Origin: Flavobacteriaceae bacterium
Lineage (GTDB): Bacteria > Bacteroidota > Bacteroidia > Flavobacteriales > Flavobacteriaceae
Direction of reading: 5' to 3'
Assembly: GCA_947443815.1 (NCBI GenBank)
Contig: CANEXR010000123.1
Span: 1 to 7,829, forward strand
Length of the DNA: 7,829 bases
This document shows, piece after piece, positions 1-5,164 of this stretch (within the stretch, counting starts at the first letter, position 1; each line of letters opens with the position of its first letter). The position numbers were made by a program, and so were the translations under genes. The notes under the pieces were generated by a model that was given only the letters and a program-made list of their open reading frames with translations, made no database searches and was not told where the DNA came from.

Positions 1-441
1 AATACAGAAGACAAAGCCAATTTCGCAATCTGGTGCATGATGGCTTCGCCACTTATTGCAGGAAATGATTTCAGAAAAATGTCCAAAGAAACCTTGGCAA
101 TTTTGACCAATAAAGCACTAATAGCGGTTAATCAAGATAAATTAGGAATCCAAGGATTCAAACTCTCTGCCCAAGATGGATTGGAAGTCTGGGTAAAACC
201 ATTATCCGATGGAAATTGGGCCATTACTTTCTTGAACAGAACCGATCGTGCTATAAAAATCAATTACGATTGGAAAAAAAATACAATCAAAGATGCTGAT
301 TTTGGTTATGAAGCCGATTTTAATACAACTACTTTCAAAATTAAAGACCTTTGGAAAAATAAAGAAATGGGTACAACCAAAAAGAATTTTACCGCAGATA
401 TCGCTTCACACGATGTAATTACATTACAACTAATTCCTTAA
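1..441 (+). CDS. GH27 alpha-galactosidase, C-terminal part (5' truncated by window edge)
   Basis: The frame is open from base 1 and gives the last 146 residues of a protein that begins upstream. The segment FAIWCMMASPLIAGNDFRKM followed by TLAILTNKALIAVNQDKLG is the highly conserved end of the GH27 (beta/alpha)8 barrel. GH27 enzymes hydrolyse terminal alpha-1,6-galactose from galactomannan, raffinose-type sugars or glycolipids. The last roughly 90 residues (LEVWVKPLSDGNWAITFLNR onward) fit the small antiparallel beta-sandwich that follows the barrel in this family. The catalytic nucleophile and acid/base aspartates lie upstream of the window, so activity cannot be judged here. The stop is 3 nt before the next start, so it is very probably co-transcribed with the GH5 gene, consistent with joint attack on a galactose-substituted beta-glycan. 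Family assignment is strong; the exact substrate is inference. Confidence 0.93.
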   Translation, partial: NTEDKANFAIWCMMASPLIAGNDFRKMSKETLAILTNKALIAVNQDKLGIQGFKLSAQDGLEVWVKPLSDGNWAITFLNRTDRAIKINYDWKKNTIKDADFGYEADFNTTTFKIKDLWKNKEMGTTKKNFTADIASHDVITLQLIP

Positions 442-444
442 ATA

Positions 445-1413
445 ATGATGTACTTAAAATTTAAAATCACAGCTTTTTTACTAGTGTTAAGCTGTAGTAT
501 TACAAACGCACAATTTGTTAAAACACACGGACAACTTAGCCTAAAAGGAACACAGTTGGTGGATAAAAACCAAACTCCAATTGTTTTAAGAGGAGTAAGT
601 TTTGGCTGGCATAGTATGTGGCCCAGATTTTATAATGAAAAAGCAGTAGCTTGGTTAAAAAAAGATTTCAATTGCACAATTGTTCGTGCAGCAATGGGTA
701 TCGAAATTGGGGAGCATTCTTATAATAAAGAAACTCAGTTTTCTAAAGATAAAATCGAATCCGTAATCAAAGGCGCCATCAAATCCGATATTTATGTAAT
801 TGTTGATTGGCACAGCCATAATATTAATTTGAATGAAGCCGTTGCATATTTTGATGAAATCTCAAAGAAATTTGGTAAATATCCCAATGTAATCTATGAG
901 GTTTTTAATGAACCAGATTACGAAACCTGGCCAGAAGTAAAAGCATATTCCGAAAAAGTAATTAAGGCGATAAGAGCTAATGATCCAGATAATATTATTT
1001 TGGTAGGATGTCCAAAATGGGATCAAGATGTAAATTTACCAGCTGCAGATCCCATACAAGGATATGATAATTTAATGTACACGATGCATTTTTATGCCGC
1101 AACACACCAAAAAGAGTTAAGAGACAGAACGGATGAAGCTATTAAAAGCGGTTTGCCTATTTTTATTTCTGAATCAGCAGGAATGGAAGCTACAGGTGAT
1201 GGGCCATTGAATCTTAAAGCTTGGCAGGAATACATTGATTGGATGGAAACAAAAAAGTTAAGTTGGATTACTTGGTCTATTTCTGATAAGGAGGAAACTT
1301 GTTCCATGTTAAAAAAATCTGCAAGTTCCGAAGGTAATTGGAAAGAGAAAGATCTAAATGAATCGGGGCTTCGCGTTCGGAATTATTTGCAAAAATACAA
1401 CATTCAAAAATAA
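445..1413 (+). CDS. Secreted GH5 (subfamily 2-like) endo-beta-glycanase
   Basis: A 322-residue protein, the usual length for a single-domain GH5 enzyme without a binding module. Residues 1-22 form a Sec signal peptide with likely cleavage after ITNA, before Gln23. GH5 landmarks appear in order: LRGVSFGWHSMWP (48-60), VIVDWHS (118-124), YEVFNEP (151-157) with acid/base Glu156, MHFYAATH (214-221), IFISES (239-244) with nucleophile Glu243, and SWITWSISDK (273-282), which supplies the barrel tryptophan. The order and the HFYA-TH and W-S-DK signatures point to subfamily 2, mostly endo-1,4-beta-glucanases; with the GH27 neighbour, glucomannan or galactomannan is an alternative substrate. There are two consecutive ATG codons (445, 448) and either may start translation. 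The residue after the nucleophile is Ser, where Trp or Tyr is common. No T9SS tail is present, so a periplasmic or Sec-exported location is likely. Confidence 0.93.
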   Translation: MMYLKFKITAFLLVLSCSITNAQFVKTHGQLSLKGTQLVDKNQTPIVLRGVSFGWHSMWPRFYNEKAVAWLKKDFNCTIVRAAMGIEIGEHSYNKETQFSKDKIESVIKGAIKSDIYVIVDWHSHNINLNEAVAYFDEISKKFGKYPNVIYEVFNEPDYETWPEVKAYSEKVIKAIRANDPDNIILVGCPKWDQDVNLPAADPIQGYDNLMYTMHFYAATHQKELRDRTDEAIKSGLPIFISESAGMEATGDGPLNLKAWQEYIDWMETKKLSWITWSISDKEETCSMLKKSASSEGNWKEKDLNESGLRVRNYLQKYNIQK

Positions 1414-1433
1414 ACAGTCTTCAATCTCATTCT

Positions 1434-1480
1434 AAAAAACTCCATTTGCTTTTGTAAATGGAGTTTTTTTGTTTTTTTTT
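1434..1480 (+). terminator. Strong rho-independent terminator after the GH27-GH5 pair
   Basis: A perfect 14-bp stem (1434-1447 pairs with 1456-1469) has the core ACTCCATTT/AAATGGAGT and an 8-nt loop GCTTTTGT. It is followed by an almost unbroken T tract to 1480, interrupted only by one G at 1471. The A-rich 5' arm and T-rich 3' arm mean it could also act on the minus strand. It begins 20 nt after the GH5 stop and marks the end of the polysaccharide operon. Confidence 0.93.
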
Positions 1481-1635
1481 CTAAAAAAAGTAAAATTATA
1501 GGTAGGGTTTTTTTTAGTAAAAATGTTTTAGTTCTAACAAGCATAATTTAAGTTGATTCAATTAAAAACAGCAATCATCTTTAAAGAGTAGTTGCTAAGA
1601 TTAAATTTTTCCATTTGCCCTAAAATCAATTAAAT

Positions 1636-2157
1636 ATGAATTTCAAAATTACTTTTTTAAGTGTACTGCTTTTTACTTTTTTAGCGAAAGCGCAACAAAA
1701 AGATGTTTTTGATGTGGCTCGAAAAGGAACAGTATCTGAAATGGAAACAATTTATAAACAAACTCCCCAGCTTATAAATGCATTAAATGAAGGGAAATCA
1801 AGCCCATTACTTTTGGCTTGTTATAGAGGAAATCAAGAAGTGGCTTTGTATTTAGCTGACAAAGTGAATGATATCAATTATAATTCAGGAATGGGAACAC
1901 CATTAATGGCTGCTGTCATGTCTGGAAACCTAATTATTTTGCAAAAACTTATTGCATTGCACGCCAATGTGAATTTGACAGATTCTCAAGGTAAAACAGC
2001 CTTAATATACGCTTCTTTTTTTAATAAAAATGATATCGTAAAACTACTATTGAAAGCAGGAGCTCAAAAGAATAGTAAAGATAGCGATGGCAAAACAGCA
2101 TTAGATTTTGCAAAATTCAATAAAAATACAGAACTGATAATACTTTTAGATAATTAA
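1636..2157 (+). CDS. Exported ankyrin-repeat protein
   Basis: A 173-residue protein with a Sec signal peptide at 1-19 (cleavage after AKA, before Gln20), so it should be periplasmic. The mature part is almost wholly ankyrin repeats of about 33 residues: a degenerate first unit (about 23-50), then SSPLLLACYRGNQEVALYL (55-73), GTPLMAAVMSGNLIILQKLI (87-106), GKTALIYASFFNKNDIVKLL (119-138) and a final partial unit GKTALDFAKFNKNTELIILL (152-171). Ankyrin repeats bind proteins and carry no catalysis, so this is probably an adaptor, inhibitor or chaperone for an envelope partner. The Rieske gene starts 12 nt after its stop, so co-expression is likely and that protein is one candidate partner. Small periplasmic ankyrin proteins elsewhere (for example the AnkB/KatB pair of Pseudomonas) support redox enzymes; applying that here is only analogy. 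The 222-nt leader before it shows no Shine-Dalgarno and no convincing promoter. Confidence 0.88.
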   Translation: MNFKITFLSVLLFTFLAKAQQKDVFDVARKGTVSEMETIYKQTPQLINALNEGKSSPLLLACYRGNQEVALYLADKVNDINYNSGMGTPLMAAVMSGNLIILQKLIALHANVNLTDSQGKTALIYASFFNKNDIVKLLLKAGAQKNSKDSDGKTALDFAKFNKNTELIILLDN

Positions 2158-2169
2158 AAAAAACTAAAT

Positions 2170-2589
2170 ATGAATAGAAAAGAATTTTTTGCCAAAGTAG
2201 GGTTTGGAGCGGCTACATTATTAGTGCCAGCTTGTATTGCAGGTTTAACAACAAGTTGTGAAAGTGAAGGATCACCATCTGTTGCCCCATCAAATATTGA
2301 TTTTAATGTAGACGTGAGTTCTGGAAGTTTAGCCACAAACGGAGGATTTATGGTTAGTAACGGTATTGTCATTGCAAGAACACTTACGGGCACATTTTTA
2401 GCTGTTTCAGCTGCATGTACTCATGAAGGTACATCGGTTAATTATGTTTCAAATGGTAATAAATTTGTTTGTCCAAATCATGGCGCACAATTCAGTAGTA
2501 CAGGAAGCGTTACTCAAGGGCCTGCTTCAACTAATTTGAAAATGTATAATACTACATTGAATGGGAATACATTAAGAGTTTTTTCTTAA
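2170..2589 (+). CDS. Exported Rieske [2Fe-2S] protein
   Basis: A 139-residue protein with a classic Rieske pair: Cys83-Thr-His85 in AACTHEG and Cys101-Pro-Asn-His104 in FVCPNHGAQF, 15 residues between His85 and Cys101, followed by a TGSVTQGPA stretch (111-119). These four residues ligate the 2Fe-2S cluster, so the protein should carry single electrons. The second box reads CPNHGAQF instead of CPCHGSxY, and no Cys follows the first box, so the disulfide and Ser/Tyr hydrogen bonds of high-potential bc1 Rieske proteins are missing. It thus resembles low-potential ferredoxin-type Rieske proteins. The N-terminus NRKEFFAKVGFGAATLLVPA looks like a Tat signal but has Arg-Lys instead of Arg-Arg. Cys22 or Cys30 (LTTSC) could be a lipidation site. 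It has no oxygenase or bc1 subunit beside it. The ankyrin gene is 12 nt upstream. Confidence 0.92.
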   Translation: MNRKEFFAKVGFGAATLLVPACIAGLTTSCESEGSPSVAPSNIDFNVDVSSGSLATNGGFMVSNGIVIARTLTGTFLAVSAACTHEGTSVNYVSNGNKFVCPNHGAQFSSTGSVTQGPASTNLKMYNTTLNGNTLRVFS

Positions 2590-2618
2590 ATTCTTTGGAA
2601 TTATTAGAAAGTGTTTAT

Positions 2619-2668
2619 AAACTGTTTTTTTGAAATATTTAAAAAATAATAAATTAAAAAAACAGTTT
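2619..2668 (+). terminator. 13-bp inverted repeat, possible terminator after the Rieske gene
   Basis: AAACTGTTTTTTT at 2619-2631 is perfectly complementary to AAAAAAACAGTTT at 2656-2668. The loop is 24 nt and purely A/T apart from one G, and contains the small palindrome AAATATTT. The 3' arm ends in TTTTATT. It could terminate or attenuate the ankyrin-Rieske transcript, or be a protein-binding operator just upstream of the next candidate promoter. The large loop and AT-only inner stem make terminator strength uncertain. Confidence 0.55.
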
Positions 2669-2676
2669 TATTCCTC

Positions 2677-2705
2677 TTGTTGATAAGATTGCATCTTTAT
2701 TTTAG
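2677..2705 (+). promoter_or_regulatory. Candidate Bacteroidota-type promoter for the DOMON-YceI gene group
   Basis: The Bacteroidota sigma factor recognises TTG near -33 and TAnnTTTG near -7. Here TTG (2677-2679) is 18 nt from TATTTTAG (2698-2705), which matches five of the six fixed bases of the -7 element. The start of transcription would fall near 2712, leaving a leader of about 38 nt before the ATG at 2750. It lies directly after the 13-bp inverted repeat, so the hairpin could also overlap regulation. The call is based on eye matching in very AT-rich DNA. Confidence 0.4.
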
Positions 2706-2735
2706 AAATGATTAAAAAATTAAATAACAACTGCC

Positions 2736-2759
2736 AAAATAAATAAATTATGAAAAAAA
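2736..2759 (+). repeat. 24-nt start-site repeat, copy 1 (DOMON gene)
   Basis: The 24 bases 2736-2759 are identical to 4795-4818. In both copies they span the translation start: AAAATAAATAAATT, the ATG, then seven A residues. There is no Shine-Dalgarno sequence. In Flavobacteria the 16S tail is thought to be unavailable for pairing, and A residues just before the ATG favour initiation, so this may be a strong AT-rich initiation context rather than a mobile repeat. Confidence 0.6.
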
Positions 2760-3511
2760 GCTACTTATTAGCAATGATTGTTGGGATTACAACATTCTCT
2801 TTTGCGCAAACAAAATCAACCGGAGTTGTAACTTTAGGTACAATGAGTATAAAAATAGATATGGATCAAACGAATTCATTAGTGACTTATACCATGACGG
2901 GCCCCTCAACAAAATGGTTTTCAGTTGGATTAAATACTACTTCTATGACTACAAATACGGATTGTATAACATTTGGCACCGTTCTTTTAGACCAGTCACT
3001 TCCTGGAGGGCATGTCGCTCCCGTTACGGATGCTGCTAATAATCTAACCTTATTAACCAATACGGTGAGTGGTACTGTTAGAACTATTGTAGCAACACGT
3101 CCATTTAGTACAGGAGATGCTAAAGATTTTACTTTTACATCTAATTTAACCAATTTAAATGTGATTTGGGCAGTGGGGTCAAGCACGAATGTTGCTAATC
3201 AGCATCAGACTTTTGGCAGTAAAGCATTAACTTTTACCACAATTTTAGGGATAGAAACGATTGCTTTTGAAGATAAAATAGCTATTTACCCTAATCCATC
3301 GGATGGTATTTTTACAATTTCAAAAAATAGTGCAACTACAATTTCAAAAATCAAAATTTTTGATGCCAATGCAAGACTTATAAAAGAAATAAATACAAGC
3401 CCTAACAGTAAAGAAAATTCCATAAATTTAAGTGGTTTTTCTAAAGGTATTTATTTTGTTGAAATTGCAAATGATGAAAGTAAAGCAGTTAAAAAAATAG
3501 TAGTAAAATAA
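2750..3511 (+). CDS. T9SS-sorted protein with DOMON-like (possible heme b) domain
   Basis: A 253-residue protein in three parts. Residues 1-19 are a Sec signal peptide (cleavage before Gln20). Residues about 22-165 look like a DOMON beta-sandwich: KWFSVGLN (55-62), a Met/Asp segment with Met66 and Asp71, the VTD--NNLTLL strand (92-102), the TRPFSTGDAKDFTF segment (116-129), VIWAVGSS (138-145), and NQHQTFGSKALTF (150-162). DOMON domains bind heme b or sugars. In heme-binding members one Met and one His are the axial ligands, and Met66 and His152 lie about where these are expected. Residues about 177-253 are a type A T9SS sorting domain (IAIYPNPSDGIFTI, then FSKGIYFVEI and a Lys-rich end), so the mature domain should be secreted or attached at the cell surface. 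It heads a five-gene group and is 6 nt from the next gene. The T9SS call is firm; DOMON is probable, and heme binding is inference. Confidence 0.85.
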   Translation: MKKSYLLAMIVGITTFSFAQTKSTGVVTLGTMSIKIDMDQTNSLVTYTMTGPSTKWFSVGLNTTSMTTNTDCITFGTVLLDQSLPGGHVAPVTDAANNLTLLTNTVSGTVRTIVATRPFSTGDAKDFTFTSNLTNLNVIWAVGSSTNVANQHQTFGSKALTFTTILGIETIAFEDKIAIYPNPSDGIFTISKNSATTISKIKIFDANARLIKEINTSPNSKENSINLSGFSKGIYFVEIANDESKAVKKIVVK

Positions 3512-3517
3512 TTAGTT

Positions 3518-3916
3518 ATGAATAAAAAGGTAAAAATAATAGTCATTTCCATAGTTTTTATTGGTCTATTGGGATTTGTTGCATACAATTATGTGATGCA
3601 TGGAGGTGAAAGAAATTTGAGTTCTGAAACAACTGATTTTGCGGTTACCTCTAAAGCTATTGCATCAGAATTTGCAACTGATATTGATGCATCAAATAAA
3701 AAATATCTTGAAAAAGCAATTACTATATCAGGAACCGTTACAGCAGCAACTGCAACCGAAATTACAATTGATAGTACTATTATTTGCACATTAAAAACTC
3801 CAAATACTTCAGTCAAAAAAAAGCAATCGATTACCGTAAAAGGAAGGGTTGTTGGTTATGATGATTTAATGGGAGAGTTACGATTAGATCAATGTTTCCT
3901 AATAAATAATAATTAA
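3518..3916 (+). CDS. Membrane-anchored OB-fold (tRNA_anti-like) protein
   Basis: A 132-residue protein. Residues 1-6 are basic and 7-25 form one hydrophobic helix without a clear cleavage site, so the remainder is probably an anchored periplasmic domain. Residues about 46-130 match the tRNA_anti-like OB-fold pattern: an Ala/Phe-rich helix (KAIASEFATDIDASNKKYLE), then KAITISGTV, a central strand with IICTL (88-92), KKQSITVKGRVVGYD (101-115), and a last strand LRLDQCFLI (121-129). Despite the name, exported members have no demonstrated tRNA role; OB folds here probably bind a protein, lipid or small ligand. Cys90 and Cys126 lie in separate strands and might form a disulfide. The gene is 6 nt after the DOMON gene and 5 nt before the barrel gene, so it belongs to the same transcript. 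Its function is unknown; an assembly or ligand-binding role in the envelope redox module is inference. Confidence 0.8.
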   Translation: MNKKVKIIVISIVFIGLLGFVAYNYVMHGGERNLSSETTDFAVTSKAIASEFATDIDASNKKYLEKAITISGTVTAATATEITIDSTIICTLKTPNTSVKKKQSITVKGRVVGYDDLMGELRLDQCFLINNN

Positions 3917-3921
3917 AATAA

Positions 3922-4791
3922 ATGAAAATGAAAAAAGTGTTATCTTTTGTGTTTGTGTTTTTTGCAATCGGATTTGCTACAGCACAAGATGATTTATTAA
4001 ATCAATTAAATGCTGAAAAAGCAACCGTAAAAGACGTCGAATCTACTGCTTTTAAAGGATTGCAAATTTGTAATATGCAATCGACCAAATTGGCAGCTAA
4101 AGGAGAATGGTACATGGTCGTTTCGCATCGCTTTGGAGATTTAACTCATGGTTTTGATAATTTCTTTGGTTTAGACAATGCCTTAACAAAAATTGGAGGT
4201 ATTTATGGAGTGACCAACTGGTTGTCTTTTGGAGCATCTAGACAAACTTATAACAAAACCTATGAATTAACAGCGAAATATAAATTTGCTAATCAAGAAG
4301 TTGATGGGTTTCCTGTAGCAATTGTTGGATACAATACTATGGATATTAATAGCGCCTTAAAAACCAGCCAATATCCTTATTTGAAATTCAATGACCGAAT
4401 GGCTTTTACAACGCAATTGTTGATTTCTAGAAAATTCTCCAAATCATTTTCATTGGAATTAGCACCTATTTATGTTCATAAAAATTTATATGATGCCGCT
4501 TTAGAACAGAAAAATTTATTTTTGATTGGTGCTGGCGCGCGCTATAAAGTAGCCAAACGATTGAGCGTAAATCTAGAATATGCCGCACGGGCATCTATGC
4601 CTGAAAATTTTGTTTCACCTTATCATAATCCGCTTACAGTTGGTTTAGATATTGAAACAGGAGGGCACGTTTTTCAATTGGTATTCTCCAATAGTCAACC
4701 TATGAATGATGTAGCTGTTTTTTCTAATGCATCTGGCGATTGGAATGGTGGCAGTCTTTATTTTGGATTTAATATGTATAGAGTTTTTTAA
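3922..4791 (+). CDS. DUF5777-family outer-membrane beta-barrel protein
   Basis: A 289-residue protein with a Sec signal peptide (1-21, cleavage after ATA, before Gln22). The segment VSHRFGDLTHGFDNFFGLDN (67-86) followed by IGGIYGVTNWLSFGASRQTYNKTYE matches the core of the DUF5777 barrel family. The rest alternates polar and aromatic or hydrophobic residues in strand-like runs separated by short turns (for example LEYAARASMP, GGSLYFGFNMYRVF), and the last residue is Phe, as in proteins assembled by the BAM machinery. It should therefore be an outer-membrane barrel, possibly with a short N-terminal periplasmic segment (22-60). A second in-frame ATG at 3928 gives a more ordinary signal peptide (MKKVLSF) and may be the true start. 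No substrate is known for the family. Sitting between the OB-fold and cytochrome genes, it could be the outer-membrane conduit or anchor of the module. Confidence 0.87.
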   Translation: MKMKKVLSFVFVFFAIGFATAQDDLLNQLNAEKATVKDVESTAFKGLQICNMQSTKLAAKGEWYMVVSHRFGDLTHGFDNFFGLDNALTKIGGIYGVTNWLSFGASRQTYNKTYELTAKYKFANQEVDGFPVAIVGYNTMDINSALKTSQYPYLKFNDRMAFTTQLLISRKFSKSFSLELAPIYVHKNLYDAALEQKNLFLIGAGARYKVAKRLSVNLEYAARASMPENFVSPYHNPLTVGLDIETGGHVFQLVFSNSQPMNDVAVFSNASGDWNGGSLYFGFNMYRVF

Positions 4792-4794
4792 AAG

Positions 4795-4818
4795 AAAATA
4801 AATAAATTATGAAAAAAA
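4795..4818 (+). repeat. 24-nt start-site repeat, copy 2 (cytochrome gene)
   Basis: Identical to 2736-2759, again spanning the ATG (4809). It lies in the 17-nt gap between the barrel and cytochrome genes, starting 3 nt after the barrel stop codon. See copy 1 for the proposed role as an AT-rich initiation context. Confidence 0.6.
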
Positions 4819-5150
4819 TAAATTGTTTAGTACTACTTGTAATCGCGGTATTTCTAGGTTCTTGTGATTCAGTTACTTATGATCAAATATCAAAAGTAAA
4901 TACAAATCCTACTTATTCAGTGAATGTAGGTCCGATTTTTCATTCAAACTGTTCTGGTTGTCACAATTCAGGAGGTCAATATCCCTCATTAGAAAGTTAT
5001 GCAGAGGTAAAAGACGCTATCGTAAATGGAAATGTAATTTGTAGAATTGATACACAATCTTGCGGATCTGTTATGCCTACAAGTGGCAGAATGAATCAAG
5101 GGACTATCGATATGATTAAATTATGGGCCGCCAATGGATTTATAAATTAA
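4809..5150 (+). CDS. Mono-heme cytochrome c lipoprotein
   Basis: A 113-residue protein. Residues 1-18 are a lipoprotein signal with lipobox LGSC, acylated at Cys19; the following Asp-Ser does not resemble the Lys-rich surface-export signal of Bacteroidota, so it probably faces the periplasm. A single heme c motif, Cys48-Ser-Gly-Cys51-His52, sits in VGPIFHSNCSGCHNSGG, the usual form for small cytochrome c domains of the planctomycete/Bacteroidota type. SVMPTSGRM (87-95) followed by IDMIKLWAANG (100-110) matches the MPP...W...GA end of such domains, making Met89 the likely sixth ligand. Cys78 and Cys85 flank the Met loop and could form a disulfide. It is predicted to carry one electron at a time. 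Position in the group suggests exchange with the other redox proteins, perhaps through the barrel, but no partner is shown by sequence. Confidence 0.92.
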   Translation: MKKINCLVLLVIAVFLGSCDSVTYDQISKVNTNPTYSVNVGPIFHSNCSGCHNSGGQYPSLESYAEVKDAIVNGNVICRIDTQSCGSVMPTSGRMNQGTIDMIKLWAANGFIN

Positions 5151-5164
5151 AATCTTAAAAAAAA

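Noticed and set aside
1092..1307. 71-codon minus-strand ORF inside the GH5 gene
   Set aside because: It lies fully opposite a clearly conserved catalytic region and resembles no known family; it is a shadow.
1481..1517. CTAAAAAAA / TTTTTTTAG inverted repeat after the first terminator
   Set aside because: It is a 9-bp almost all A-T stem with a 19-nt loop, expected by chance in this composition and unnecessary beside the strong terminator.
1592..1617. TTG (1592-1594) and CCATTTG (1611-1617) as a promoter for the ankyrin gene
   Set aside because: The -7 match is poor (TCCATTTG lacks the TA) and the spacing is about 15 nt, shorter than expected.
1636..2157. Ankyrin gene as a eukaryote-derived effector
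   Set aside because: It has a simple bacterial Sec signal, no secretion-effector tail, and base composition like its neighbours.
2154..2393. 79-codon minus-strand ORF opposite the Rieske gene
   Set aside because: The plus strand encodes a recognisable Rieske protein there, and the minus-strand product shows no domain.
2887..3186. 99-codon minus-strand ORF opposite the DOMON gene
   Set aside because: It is a shadow of the DOMON coding frame with no leader, motif or neighbour support.
4536..4542. GCGCGC run in the barrel gene as an element boundary
   Set aside because: A single short GC patch inside an intact coding frame; nothing around it suggests insertion or recombination.
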